A DNA stretch of 64,000 bases, from assembly GCA_011525385.1 (NCBI GenBank), contig WTGF01000014.1:1-64000 (forward strand). The letters are read 5' to 3'. Origin of the DNA: Chloroflexota bacterium. Lineage in GTDB: Bacteria > Chloroflexota > Anaerolineae > Aggregatilineales > Phototrophicaceae. Below the pieces are notes generated by a model. It was not told the DNA's origin. It was given only the letters and a program-made list of their open reading frames with translations, and did no database searches. The translations under genes and the position numbers were made by a program. The first letter of the stretch is position 1. Every line of letters starts with the position of its first letter. This document shows, one piece after another, positions 26,421-35,036 of this stretch.

Positions 26421-27683
26421 ATGTTCCGCAAATTGGCTTTATTGTCACTGGCTTTTGCACTTGTTGGGGTTCTAATCGCGCCGGCCGCGGCGCAGGACGA
26501 AGTTGTAGTTGGGGTTGTTTTGGTGGGTCCGAATGACGATCGGGGCTGGAGTACTTCGCACCATGAAGCGGGCGAGTATGTCGCCGCCAAAACCGGTGCG
26601 ACGATACTTGAATTTGAGAGCCTCAACCCGGCTGATTCGCCCGAGACCACGTTGATGGATGTTGTAGAATTGATGGTTGACGAAGGCGCGTCGGTCATCT
26701 TCACTACGTCCGACAGTTTTGAAGAAGACACAAATGTGGTGGCGGCGGCCTTCCCCGATGTCACTTTCATCAATATCACTGGCAGCAACGCCATTCAAGC
26801 CAGTGATATAGTCATGGGCGACCATGCGATGATGCATGATTTGCCCGAGTTGCCGCCGGCGAATGTGGGCAACTTCAATACCTATATGGAATTGCCGCGC
26901 ATGATCGCCGGCTGCGCCGCGGCGCTTGCGAGCGAATCGGGACACATCGGCTATCTTGGCGCGCTGATCAATCCAGAGACGCGCCGTTTGGTCGCATCCA
27001 GCTACCTGGGCGCGCGTTACTGCGCCGACAATTACCGCGATGATATGTCGGCGGACGACATCACCTTCGAGGTGAAGTGGATTGGCTTCTGGTTCCATAT
27101 CCCGGGCGTGACGCTGGACCCAGTCGAGGTGGCGCAGCAAATGCTCGACGGCGGCGCCGATGTCATCATTTCCGGCATTGACACCACCGAGGCGATCACG
27201 GTTGCGGGCCGCTACATGGCAGAGGGCGATACCAGCTACGGCGTGCCCTACGGCAATGTCAACGGCTGTTCCGAAGCGCCGGACGCCTGCCTGGGTTCTG
27301 CCTACTACAATTGGGGTCCCGCCTATCTCAGTGTGGTAGAGCGCGTGCTGGATGGCATTTGGTCGCAAGAATGGCTATGGTGGGAGCCAAAATGGGATGA
27401 GATCGGCGCTGACGGTTTCTATACCGACACCGATTACAGCGTCAGCGGCTATGTCTTCGGCGATGGCCTGGGCATGGAGCATCGCGAGACGCTCACCGCA
27501 TTCGCGCAGGAGATCCATGACTTCCAGACTGACCCCATGCATGCTGGCGAGATGTTCTTGTGGAGCGGACCGCTGAACTTGCAAGACGGCACGCAGTTGG
27601 CGGGAGACATGGAGCCGGTGACCTTGCTGGATATCTGGTTCATCCCGCAATTGCTGGAAGGCATGATCGGCGCGAGCGAGTAA
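26421..27683 (+). CDS. BMP family ABC transporter substrate-binding protein
   Basis: This 420-aa secreted protein has a signal peptide (LALLSLAFALVGVLIAPAAAQ) and the BMP/Med family pattern: VVVGVVLVGPNDDRGWSTSHHEAG at the start, FINITGSNA, a conserved YLGALINPETRRL, and VDVIISGIDTTEA-like text. Relatives bind purine nucleosides or other solutes and deliver them to ABC importers. No lipobox cysteine is visible, unlike PnrA-type lipoproteins. ATG 26421 has GGAGG 6 bases upstream. No ATPase or permease is adjacent; a hairpin terminator follows. The ligand is unknown. Confidence 0.87.
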   Translation: MFRKLALLSLAFALVGVLIAPAAAQDEVVVGVVLVGPNDDRGWSTSHHEAGEYVAAKTGATILEFESLNPADSPETTLMDVVELMVDEGASVIFTTSDSFEEDTNVVAAAFPDVTFINITGSNAIQASDIVMGDHAMMHDLPELPPANVGNFNTYMELPRMIAGCAAALASESGHIGYLGALINPETRRLVASSYLGARYCADNYRDDMSADDITFEVKWIGFWFHIPGVTLDPVEVAQQMLDGGADVIISGIDTTEAITVAGRYMAEGDTSYGVPYGNVNGCSEAPDACLGSAYYNWGPAYLSVVERVLDGIWSQEWLWWEPKWDEIGADGFYTDTDYSVSGYVFGDGLGMEHRETLTAFAQEIHDFQTDPMHAGEMFLWSGPLNLQDGTQLAGDMEPVTLLDIWFIPQLLEGMIGASE

Positions 27684-27703
27684 GTCTCAACTGAGGTTTG
27701 GCC

Positions 27704-27728
27704 GTGGGCGGGCCATTGGCTCGCCCAC
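27704..27728 (+). terminator. Terminator hairpin after the BMP gene
   Basis: GTGGGCGGGCC (27704-27714) and GGCTCGCCCAC (27718-27728) form an 11-bp stem with one mismatch and a 3-base loop, followed by AATTGTTTG. It lies about 20 bp after the BMP stop. A related 9-bp hairpin (GGGCGAGCC/GGCTCGCCC) occurs at 56843-56863, so this may also be a dispersed repeat. Confidence 0.65.
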
Positions 27729-27807
27729 AATTGTTTGAGTCCACATACTCAAGTCCCAAGCTGAAATCCTATAAGATGAGGATGCTTAATGAGATTCCAG
27801 TTTGCAT

Positions 27808-27835
27808 TTGATTTGTCATGTCTTTATGGTATTAT
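27808..27835 (+). promoter_or_regulatory. Promoter of the small membrane-protein pair
   Basis: TTGATT (27808-27813), 16 bases, then TATTAT (27830-27835) preceded by TG at the extended -10 position. It lies about 45 bases upstream of the TTG start at 27880. Two AGGTTAG direct repeats (27842 and 27852) lie just downstream in the leader. Confidence 0.55.
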
Positions 27836-27879
27836 ATATGCAGGTTAGTATAGGTTAGAGTAAGGACTCCACTACAACA

Positions 27880-28050
27880 TTGAGCAAGGCAGTTGATGCG
27901 AAGGGGATTAGCCCTAAGTTCATCTTATTTACCTCAATTCTCGCAATAGTTTTCGCTGTCTTGTGCGCGCATAAGGGGCATTCTGCGCGGGATATCCTCG
28001 CATATTTGACATTTGTATTTATCGTGGTGTATTCGGTCCGCCACGCGTAA
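27880..28050 (+). CDS. Tiny membrane protein upstream of second small membrane protein
   Basis: An open frame of 56 codons from TTG 27880 encodes two hydrophobic segments (FILFTSILAIVFAVL and ILAYLTFVFIVVYSV) with a basic end. Its TAA abuts the ATG of the next gene (TAAATG), a sign of coupling. AAGGA lies about 12 bases before the TTG. Neither protein belongs to a family I recognise. The small size, the TTG start and lack of homologues seen here limit confidence. Confidence 0.45.
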   Translation: MSKAVDAKGISPKFILFTSILAIVFAVLCAHKGHSARDILAYLTFVFIVVYSVRHA

Positions 28051-28338
28051 ATGCGCTTTACCCCTTACCAAGTCATCATTCTCGTCGCAGTAATCTGCGG
28101 ATTTCTATTAATGTATTCGGGGGGTGCCGGCATAGACGTATTGCTATTCCTATGTGGTGTAGCGCTTCTTCTCGCCGCCGGCGTGTCAAATCGGGGAGTA
28201 GTCGTAAGAATTGTTGCGCGTGGCTTCAAATTCGGCATGAACTTGCTTCCTTCTCGCGCGAGCGAATCTCATGCTACTCAGAATCAACAAGAGCCATCAG
28301 ATGGGCCGCAAAGTCAGTTGCCCAATGGTGAAGAATAG
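28051..28338 (+). CDS. Small two-helix membrane protein
   Basis: A 95-aa protein with two membrane segments (YQVIILVAVICGFLLMYSG and IDVLLFLCGVALLLAAGV) and a polar, Gln/Ser-rich C-terminal tail of about 30 residues. ATG 28051 directly follows the stop of the preceding tiny membrane protein, so the pair is probably translated together. A promoter for the next gene overlaps the space after it. Function unknown. Confidence 0.55.
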   Translation: MRFTPYQVIILVAVICGFLLMYSGGAGIDVLLFLCGVALLLAAGVSNRGVVVRIVARGFKFGMNLLPSRASESHATQNQQEPSDGPQSQLPNGEE

Positions 28339-28354
28339 AAGTCTCATCAAGGTA

Positions 28355-28383
28355 TTGGTTAAGCGGCGGCGGCTTTCTATAAT
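28355..28383 (+). promoter_or_regulatory. Promoter of the secreted propeller-like gene
   Basis: TTGGTT (28355-28360), 17 bases, then TATAAT (28378-28383). The start codon is at 28418, giving a leader of about 28 bases. The -10 is perfect and the spacing optimal. Confidence 0.7.
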
Positions 28384-28417
28384 CAGCGTGGCGACTTGAC
28401 GATTGAAGAGATGATTA

Positions 28418-29749
28418 ATGCGACATTTGCTGGTCCTTTTGGCGCTTCTGAGCGCGCTGGCGGCGTCGGCTGTCGCCCAGGACGAACCGGAGCTATTGCT
28501 GTCGAACACGCGAGTGGGGACGCAGGCGGACGGCTTCGGCGGCGAGAGCCCTGTGGTTTCTGGCGACATTTACAACTACGGCAGCCAAGCCTACTCCCAT
28601 ATCAGAATCCTGGTTGACGCCTATGACGCCGACGGCGAATTGATCGGCGAGGGATTTGGTTTCCTGGTGGATGCCTGTGGAACGGCTTTGCTGGACTATG
28701 CCCTGCCCCCGGAAGGTCTTCAGGCCTTCAGCGCGCCATTCGAGTTGTTTGAAGATGGCAATGTGGCCAGCGTAGAAGTGCGGATCAAGGCCGATGCTGT
28801 TGATCACGAGCTCGAACCGGCGACGACATCCCCGGCGACGCGTTTGATAGCGCGCGCCGAAGCGGTCCAACTCCAATGGCTGGATGACGAGACGCTGCTC
28901 TACGGGATAGGCTGCGCGGGCGCGATTTTCACAGAATTGCAGTGGTGGCGCTACAGCGCCCCCGATCACGCGCTCTCGCCGACTGAACATCCGGCAGCGT
29001 CACGTGTCAACGAGGCAATGATCAAGCGCAGCGGCGCGGCGATGATCACGCAGTCAGGCGACCAGAATCCCGATTTGTTTTACGGCTCGCAAATGACTTT
29101 TCCGCCGAGGACCCGGCGCATCGTCTACCAGAACGATCTGCATACCATCCTCTCCGCCGAGCCGGACGGCAGCTTCAAACGGCTGATCCACGACGCCCTG
29201 CACCAGCACAGCCTGCGCGGCTTCATTTGGGCGGAAAAGCCGGGTGTCTTCTTGGCCTATTACTTCGGCGCCTACGGCGAGCCGGTGCATTATTTCAGCG
29301 GCGATGTCGAGGGGAAAATCCTGATGGGGCGTCTGGAAGATCTGGAGCCGTCCCTGATCGTGCCGGGTCCGGCGGCCGATGGCTTGTCCGCGGTGGTCGG
29401 CTGGCGAATCGACGATCGCGAGGGATACTACCTGCGCTACGCCTACGGGAGCCGGGAATTGCTATTTGAGGCGGTTTTGCCGGGCAACAACTATCCGGCG
29501 CCGATCATGGCGCGTTCCGGCGAGCGGCGCTTGATCTATGTCATTCGCGATGTCGAGGGCGTAGCGAGCCTGCAATGCTTCGACCGCGGGACGAAGGAGT
29601 TGCGGACGCTGACGTCGCTGCCCCTGCGCTTGACGCGGGAGTCGCGGGCCTGGTCTGCGCTGTCGCCGGACGGCACAAAGCTGGCGCTGGCGGCCAATGG
29701 GACAGATGGCGGCGTCTGGCGGGTGGATGTGGCTGGGGGCTGTGGTTAA
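28418..29749 (+). CDS. Secreted FxLYD/propeller-like protein, function unknown
   Basis: This 443-aa protein has a signal peptide (LLVLLALLSALAASAVAQ). Residues about 30-125 resemble the FxLYD domain: VSGDIYNYGSQAYSHIRILVDAYDADGELIGEG. The rest contains recurring beta-strand units with IVYQ, LIYVIRD and SALSPDGTKLALAANG, as in TolB/WD40-type propellers. It is exported and probably binds proteins or glycans, which is inference. No catalytic motif is visible. A well-formed promoter (28355-28383) suggests it is its own unit. Confidence 0.72.
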   Translation: MRHLLVLLALLSALAASAVAQDEPELLLSNTRVGTQADGFGGESPVVSGDIYNYGSQAYSHIRILVDAYDADGELIGEGFGFLVDACGTALLDYALPPEGLQAFSAPFELFEDGNVASVEVRIKADAVDHELEPATTSPATRLIARAEAVQLQWLDDETLLYGIGCAGAIFTELQWWRYSAPDHALSPTEHPAASRVNEAMIKRSGAAMITQSGDQNPDLFYGSQMTFPPRTRRIVYQNDLHTILSAEPDGSFKRLIHDALHQHSLRGFIWAEKPGVFLAYYFGAYGEPVHYFSGDVEGKILMGRLEDLEPSLIVPGPAADGLSAVVGWRIDDREGYYLRYAYGSRELLFEAVLPGNNYPAPIMARSGERRLIYVIRDVEGVASLQCFDRGTKELRTLTSLPLRLTRESRAWSALSPDGTKLALAANGTDGGVWRVDVAGGCG

Positions 29750-29816
29750 GATCTAACCTCAGAGACGGTAAGGCTGAGAAGATAAGACCTATACTTTAGC
29801 GTCGAGGGCACAGAAA

Positions 29817-30146
29817 TTAAGGATAGTTTTGCACGACACGGCGAATTTCCGCATCGGGCAAATCAGCAGTTTCTGTCTTCGACCAGATGAGCAGAAGAAA
29901 TACAGTATCCTCTTTCACACGGTATATGACACGAAAACCACCGCGCGTCCCGATTCTGGCGGAAGTATTGGGTATTCTGGCTTTGTAAACGTCCGGCGCG
30001 CCGACATTTGGCAACTTTCTGTCTTGAGGACGGGGACCATCCATTAGCGAAAGCGCCAAATTCTTGATGTCGCGGTCAGCTTGACGATACCTCTTGAGGA
30101 GTTTCCGGATCTGGGCTTCGAATTCCGTCGACGATTTGATTGTCAT
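29817..30146 (-). CDS. RelE/ParE superfamily toxin-like protein
   Basis: This 109-aa protein matches the RelE/ParE/HigB fold: a helical N-terminal half (EFEAQIRKLLKRYRQADRDI), a LPNVGAPDVYKARIPNTSAR strand region and FRVIYRVKEDTVFLLLIWSKTE, the typical core with conserved R and K. Such toxins cleave mRNA at the ribosome or poison gyrase. It overlaps the upstream partner by 71 bp. ATG 30146 begins at the family's usual N-terminal strand; a frame to 30194 adds 16 residues without support. Confidence 0.75.
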   Translation of the reverse strand: MTIKSSTEFEAQIRKLLKRYRQADRDIKNLALSLMDGPRPQDRKLPNVGAPDVYKARIPNTSARIGTRGGFRVIYRVKEDTVFLLLIWSKTETADLPDAEIRRVVQNYP

Positions 30147-30342
30147 TGGCTTCGGCTTCGCGCTCCAAGCGTAGTTCTTCCAGGAATTCCGCAACGGGAC
30201 GCGTTTCGCCGCGGGCGACTTGCTGCAAGCTGCGTTCGAGGCTGCGCAGGAGTTCCTGCTGTTCGGGGCTGAGATTAGGGCTGGGAGCGTCTGGCTCTGG
30301 CGCCTGCGCCTTTGACGGTTCAGACTGTTTCATTGGATCCAT
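30076..30342 (-). CDS. Putative antitoxin partner of the RelE/ParE-like toxin
   Basis: This 88-aa acidic protein precedes and overlaps the toxin-like gene by 71 bp, the usual order for a type II module. It has a disordered Pro/Glu-rich N-terminus and a helical LSPEQQELLRSLERSLQQVARGE segment followed by RPVAEFLEELRLERE, similar to short antitoxins that neutralise through an extended helix. No clear DNA-binding domain is visible. ATG 30342 or 30333 are both possible starts. The overlap is longer than in most pairs. Confidence 0.6.
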   Translation of the reverse strand: MDPMKQSEPSKAQAPEPDAPSPNLSPEQQELLRSLERSLQQVARGETRPVAEFLEELRLEREAEANDNQIVDGIRSPDPETPQEVSSS

Positions 30343-30575
30343 GCGATTTCGCCTATTCTATTCTGCGCTAAGCTTATTAGATTTCGGCGGCGTTGGCAAG
30401 CGCTCTCGCCAAAGTGGGCGCAGTGATTCTTTGAACTACGGAGGGCGCAAAGGGCGCAGAAAAACGGGCGTTACGATGGTCGAGTTCATTTGGGGCGACA
30501 AGCGAGTCGCGCTATTGCGCGTCGCCCCGCCCCTCCAGACCGTTGAGACCGTCAACGCCAGCGATTGCGTGTAGT

Positions 30576-31271
30576 TCAATCACCCAATGCCCACTCCACC
30601 GCAGCCAGCGCATGCAGATAAGTCGTATCATAGCTGGGAATGGGACAATCACCCGGCTTGATCAGCAAGCCAATCTCCGTGCAGCCGAGAATGACCGCCT
30701 CGGCGCCATCCCTCCGCAGTTGCTCGATCACCGCCTGATATAAAGCGCGCGACTCCGACTTGATCAAGCCGCGCACGAGTTCTTCGTAGATGATGCGGTG
30801 TACGATGTCGCGGCCTGCGGAGTCGGGAATCAGCACGTTCAGACCAAAGCGGTCGGTCATGCGCCCTTTGTAAAAGTCCCCCTCCATGGTGTAGCGCGTG
30901 CCCAGCAAGCCGACGGTCCCCAGCCCGTCGGCCAGGATGAGCTCGGCGGTGGCGTCGGCGATGTGAATCAGCGGTCGATCAACGGCGGCGGCAAGATCTT
31001 CCGCCATGCGATGCATGGTATTGCTGCAGATGACGATGCAGTCGGCGCCGGCGGCTTCAAGGTTTTGGGCTGCGGCGATCATCCGCTCTGTGGCCGCCTC
31101 CCAATCGCCCGCTTCTTGCAAGGCTTCGATTTCCGCGAAGTCGAATGAGTGCATCAGGCACTTGGCGGAATGAACGCCGCCCAGGCGCTTCTGCGTCTCC
31201 TGGTTGATGATGCGGTAGTATTCGATGCTGGATTCCCAGCTGAGTCCACCGATGAGTCCGATTGTTTTCAT
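30576..31271 (-). CDS. Aspartate/glutamate racemase family protein
   Basis: This 231-aa protein belongs to the Asp/Glu racemase family. Both catalytic cysteines are visible, in ADCIVICSNTMHRMAEDL and AVILGCTEIGLLI, and the start MKTIGLIGGLSWESSIEYY is the YgeA type. The family racemises acidic amino acids, and relatives include arylmalonate decarboxylase and hydantoin racemase, so other substrates are possible. It is the last gene of a minus-strand arm: SnoaL-like, then SolA-like with an ATGA overlap, then an 80-bp gap to this gene. The association suggests it acts on a product of the oxidase, which is inference. Confidence 0.85.
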   Translation of the reverse strand: MKTIGLIGGLSWESSIEYYRIINQETQKRLGGVHSAKCLMHSFDFAEIEALQEAGDWEAATERMIAAAQNLEAAGADCIVICSNTMHRMAEDLAAAVDRPLIHIADATAELILADGLGTVGLLGTRYTMEGDFYKGRMTDRFGLNVLIPDSAGRDIVHRIIYEELVRGLIKSESRALYQAVIEQLRRDGAEAVILGCTEIGLLIKPGDCPIPSYDTTYLHALAAVEWALGD

Positions 31272-31351
31272 GGTTGCTTCTCTTCAGTCGCGACAGCGGA
31301 CGACTCATCGAGTCGTCCCTACCGACAAGTTACTCATTCCGTAGTTTCACG

Positions 31352-32491
31352 CTAAAGTCGTCCTAACTGATGCAAGCTGATATCATGCCGCGTAGAGCCG
31401 TTCTGCGCCAGATCAGCCATGATTTCGCCGATGACGCTCGCCATTTTGAAGCCGTGCCCGCTAAAGCCCGCGGCGATCGACACCTGCGGAAGGCCGGGCA
31501 GCGTATCCAAGATCCAATGTTCGTCGACGGTATTGGTGAACATGCAGGCAGACATGCGCAAGGTTGCGCCGGCGCCGGCGGGAAAGTAGCGCTCGGCGAA
31601 CTGGCGCAGCAAAGCTTCATCTTCGGGATAGGCGCCGCGGTCGACGGTATCGGGGTCGCAGCTTTCTTCGCGATGATGCCAGCGCCCGAACTTCATGCCC
31701 GGCGTAGCGCCGCTCGGATTGAATTCCGGGAAGCCGTAGTAGCGCCCTTCGTCGACCAGCGCGTTCCAAACCGGGAAGCGTTCCGGCGCAAATAGCTCCG
31801 GCTCCTTCGCGCGGCACCAGATCAGCACCTGGCGTTCCGGGACGGTTTTGCCGGTCAACTCGGGAACTAGCTTGTAGGCCCAAGCGCCGCCACAGATGAC
31901 GAGCTTGTCCGCGCTGTATTCCCCGCGCTCAGTCCGCACACGAAGTCTTTCATCATTGAGGACCTCCCAGCCAGTGACCCGTTCGCCGCTGCGCAGGCAA
32001 GCGCCATGCCTTTGCGCCAGTCGAGCGTAGGCGGAAATACAGCGCTCGGGAACGAGCAAGCCCCCCTGGGGTTGATAGACCGCCATGGTCTCGCCGGGCA
32101 TCCGGTAGCCTGGAAAGCGCTCGCTGAGTTGTCGGCTGTTTAGGACCTGGTGTTCGAGATCGTGTTCGAGGCAGCTTTGCAGGCTGCCGGCGAAGACATC
32201 GCTGTCTTCCGGTCCCATATCGATGCTGCCGGTCTGATAAAAGAGTCTTTCGCCCGATTCGCCTTCCATTTGCTCCCAGAGTTCATAAGCGCGTCTCAAC
32301 AGCGGCACATAGGACGGGTCCTCGTAGTAGGCCAGTCGAATGATGCGCGTCAGACCGTGAGACGATCCCATTTCGTGCGGAACCTCAAATTGCTCAATGC
32401 CCAGCGCCTTCCAACCGCGCTTGGCCAGGTGATAGAGCGCCGCGCTGCCCATCCCGCCGATGCCGATGACGATAGCGTCAAAATGCTTCAT
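31352..32491 (-). CDS. MSOX/SolA-like FAD-dependent N-methyl amino acid oxidase
   Basis: This 379-aa flavoenzyme has the FAD-binding motif IGIGGMGSAALYHLAKRG and a C-terminal SACMFTNTVDEHWILD, in which Cys is the position of covalent FAD attachment in MSOX. HEMGSSHGLTRIIRLAYYED is a further signature. It oxidises a secondary amine (sarcosine, N-methyl-tryptophan or similar) to formaldehyde or an imine with hydrogen peroxide. It overlaps the upstream SnoaL gene by 4 bp (ATGA), so they are co-translated, and lies upstream of the racemase. Its substrate likely defines the pathway of this cluster. Confidence 0.9.
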   Translation of the reverse strand: MKHFDAIVIGIGGMGSAALYHLAKRGWKALGIEQFEVPHEMGSSHGLTRIIRLAYYEDPSYVPLLRRAYELWEQMEGESGERLFYQTGSIDMGPEDSDVFAGSLQSCLEHDLEHQVLNSRQLSERFPGYRMPGETMAVYQPQGGLLVPERCISAYARLAQRHGACLRSGERVTGWEVLNDERLRVRTERGEYSADKLVICGGAWAYKLVPELTGKTVPERQVLIWCRAKEPELFAPERFPVWNALVDEGRYYGFPEFNPSGATPGMKFGRWHHREESCDPDTVDRGAYPEDEALLRQFAERYFPAGAGATLRMSACMFTNTVDEHWILDTLPGLPQVSIAAGFSGHGFKMASVIGEIMADLAQNGSTRHDISLHQLGRL

Positions 32492-33483
32492 GAGCTGTCC
32501 GTCTCCCCCGGCAGTTTGGCGAAGAGATCGACGCCAAATTGGCGAAAGGCATCAATCAGGTCGATCAGCACCCAATTCTCGCTGAGCAAGTCTCCCTCGC
32601 GGCGCCAGAAATCCATGACGCGGAATTCAACGCGCGCGCCTGTGGGTGGAAGCCCGAGGTATTCGCCGCTGTGTGTGGCGATGACCTCGCGCCAGCCGGC
32701 GGTTGCAGCGTAAACGCCGTCGGCGAACATGGGCGATGCCCAGACGACTTGACGATCGGGAAAAGCGCGCAGCCAGGGCAACTGATGATTTTCTTCGAAT
32801 TCCTTCAGGTCGCGCGTGGCGCCGATGCCGGCGGGGCCATACCAGTGCATGTTGTCGTGCCAGTAGCGCGTAAATCGCATGCTCTCTTTGTTCTCTTGAT
32901 CAAAACTATTCATTCCCTGGAAGAGCATATCGTAGGCAATCTGGAAGGTCTTGGCCGATTCGGCGGGCGCTTGGTCAGTGAGCAGGACGCCATCGGCGGC
33001 GCGTGGCGGCGGCACGAATCCAGCCAGGCCTAGGCTCGCCGGCAGTGGATCGCAGCCCGCCTGCTGCATCACTTCAACCAGGTCGTAAAGCGCGTAGACC
33101 TTATTGATCTTGCCAGCTTCGATCCGATAAAATTCGCCAAAGCGGAGGTAAGTTTGCCGGTCGTTTGGGGCTATGCCCAGCCATTCCCGCTCGAAGCGGC
33201 CGAACAGGTAGCCGCTGCTGGCGACCCAGTTCTCAGTTTCGCATGTGCCCCCTAGCAAGGTATCGATGCGACGCCGGAGGCCGGAAAAGCTCGCGAACAA
33301 GGGCCCCCAAAACGTCTGCCAAAGCGCGTCGACGCCCGCCTGAGTATCGAAGGGAGCGCAGCCATGCCAGAGCACATCGTCCGCGAAATAATCGCCCAGC
33401 GACACGGGCGATTGACGGAAGCGCTCGACCTGGGATAAGAATTCATAAACAAGTCCTTTGTTCGCCAGGGTTTGTTGCCCCAT
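32488..33483 (-). CDS. Two-domain SnoaL/NTF2-like protein (paralogue A)
   Basis: This 331-aa protein consists of two SnoaL-like (NTF2 fold) halves. The first carries DDVLWHGCAPFDTQAG and SSGYLFGRFEREWLGIAP, the second WHDNMHWYGPAGIGATRDLKEFEENHQLP and AFPDRQVVWASPMF. Such folds catalyse ring closure, isomerisation or hydrolysis. ATG 33483 is fixed by GGAGGAGG just upstream; a longer frame to 33576 is not supported. It is divergent from paralogues B, C and D and shares their H-WYGPAGIG and FPDR motifs. It is the first gene of the minus-strand arm. Confidence 0.85.
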   Translation of the reverse strand: MGQQTLANKGLVYEFLSQVERFRQSPVSLGDYFADDVLWHGCAPFDTQAGVDALWQTFWGPLFASFSGLRRRIDTLLGGTCETENWVASSGYLFGRFEREWLGIAPNDRQTYLRFGEFYRIEAGKINKVYALYDLVEVMQQAGCDPLPASLGLAGFVPPPRAADGVLLTDQAPAESAKTFQIAYDMLFQGMNSFDQENKESMRFTRYWHDNMHWYGPAGIGATRDLKEFEENHQLPWLRAFPDRQVVWASPMFADGVYAATAGWREVIATHSGEYLGLPPTGARVEFRVMDFWRREGDLLSENWVLIDLIDAFRQFGVDLFAKLPGETDSS

Positions 33484-33599
33484 ATCAAGACCTCCTCCAT
33501 CTGGAATCGTGTATACCTGCAAATGCGGTCTAAATGGCTCCTGGCAATCGACCGCGAAGTTTGCAATTGCCGCCACAACATGTTAAGGTATTGCTCTTG

Positions 33600-33615
33600 T
33601 CGAAAACGTTTTCGA
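33600..33615. promoter_or_regulatory. LacI-type operator palindrome
   Basis: A perfect 16-bp palindrome TCGAAAACGTTTTCGA lies between the divergent arms of the SnoaL cluster. The central AACGTT with flanking symmetric arms is the pattern recognised by LacI/GalR-family repressors. It is 117 bp from the minus-strand start and about 140 bp from the plus-strand start, so it could control both. No LacI-family gene is in the window. Confidence 0.6.
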
Positions 33616-33757
33616 GTCGAATCGTTTTTGGCAGGCGTCGCCTCCGGATCAAGCCGCCGGAATCGTTCAGGCCAAGAGCGCAGCGCAGGACCGTCAGCCT
33701 TCTCGAAATAGCGACAATACCGAAAGAACCGATGCAAAAGATAGTTTAGGTGAGCAG

Positions 33758-34873
33758 ATGGCAGAAGACAAGAAGACTTCAAAAAGTTTGGATGTCAAGC
33801 GCGCATGCGACGAGGAGAAAGCGCGCATTACCTTGCCCAAGCTGGTTGACATACAGTATATGGACGAAGCGGACGGGCAGCTGACGCAGCCAATGGAGGG
33901 TTACAACCCGCGTTACAAGAACATCGTCGATTATATCATCGGAGTCACGCATGAGATTTGGGAAGAGCACGGCATCGGCAAGCTGTATGAGTATTACGCC
34001 AATACCGTGAAAATGCATACCGCCAGCGGATTGAAATTTGGGCGTGAGGCAGTCATCGCGGCGACCATCGAATCGCAGGCGTCCTTCCCCGATCGTCGTC
34101 TCTTTGGCGAAGAAGTGATCTGGACCGGCAACAATGTCGATGGCTTTTACACATCGCATCGGCTGCGGCACGAGGGAACCAATCGAGGCTGGACGCCATA
34201 TGGTCCGCCAACGGGCAAACGTGTCAGTTATCGCGCCATTGCCGATTGTGTCTGTGTGCAAAATATGATGGTGGAAGAGTGGATCTCCCGCGATGAGTTG
34301 ACGCTGATCATGCAGTTGGGCTTGGATCCGGTGCAGACCGCTAAAGAGATGGTGGCGAAGGAAAAGGACAGCGACCTGGGATTGCGTATCGCCGGCGATA
34401 TCGACCACCGGGTCGGGCAATTGCCGCCGGAACCTTGGCCCGAAGCGCAATCCGAGCAGTTTGATCCGGAAGACTTCATCGGCCGAATGATGCATGAGAT
34501 TTGGAATTGGAAGCTGCTGAACAAGGCCCGCGAGTATTATCATGAGAACTTCGTCTTTGACGGCCCGTCGCGGCGCTCGTTCAAGGGCATCGGCGAATTT
34601 CAGACTTACGCCCTGTCGCTGCTCTCCCCATTCCCCGATCTTTCGATTCACGTCGATCACTTCTGCCATGTCGGGGATGAGCAGGCCGGTTATCGCGTGG
34701 CCACGCGCTGGTCGATGCGCGGGACGCACACAGGTTACGGCATATATGGCGAGCCGACGGGCAATCCGATCCGACTGATGGGTTTCAGTCATCATGTGAT
34801 CAGGGACGGCCGCATTGAAAGCGAGTCGACCGTGTTTGACGAATTTGTCTTGCTCAAGCAGATCGTCGCTTGA
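33758..34873 (+). CDS. Two-domain SnoaL/NTF2-like protein (paralogue B)
   Basis: This 371-aa protein starts with about 55 polar residues, then two NTF2-like halves: YYANTVKMHTASGLKFGREAVIAAT and GPPTGKRVSYRAIADCV in the first, REYYHENFVFDGPSRRSFKGIG and GEPTGNPIRLMGFSHHV in the second. These match the ester-cyclase/SnoaL family (PTG turn, GF-H near the end). It is more divergent than A, C and D. ATG 33758 follows TTAGGTGAG. It leads the plus-strand arm. Confidence 0.82.
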   Translation: MAEDKKTSKSLDVKRACDEEKARITLPKLVDIQYMDEADGQLTQPMEGYNPRYKNIVDYIIGVTHEIWEEHGIGKLYEYYANTVKMHTASGLKFGREAVIAATIESQASFPDRRLFGEEVIWTGNNVDGFYTSHRLRHEGTNRGWTPYGPPTGKRVSYRAIADCVCVQNMMVEEWISRDELTLIMQLGLDPVQTAKEMVAKEKDSDLGLRIAGDIDHRVGQLPPEPWPEAQSEQFDPEDFIGRMMHEIWNWKLLNKAREYYHENFVFDGPSRRSFKGIGEFQTYALSLLSPFPDLSIHVDHFCHVGDEQAGYRVATRWSMRGTHTGYGIYGEPTGNPIRLMGFSHHVIRDGRIESESTVFDEFVLLKQIVA

Positions 34874-35036
34874 GGTGGGTTTAGGAAGCCCTCGCTTGTT
34901 TTAGTAAACCCCCATGCTCTTGCATGAGGCGCTTTGCTGTTTTGTGTGAGCGCAACATTCCTGGGACCTTTTCGCCGGTTACGCGCCGAGCGGCTACAAA
35001 TTTCGATTCGGTCATTAGTTAGATGGACGAGTGGTA
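34874..35036. repeat. Dispersed intergenic repeat copy
   Basis: Between paralogues B and C. At about 34937-34996 it carries TTTTGTGTGAGCG, ATTCCTGGGACC and TTTTCGCCGGTTACGCGCCG, found again near 54171 and, divergent or inverted, near 23323, 23766 and 60596. The gap holds no gene. Confidence 0.6.
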
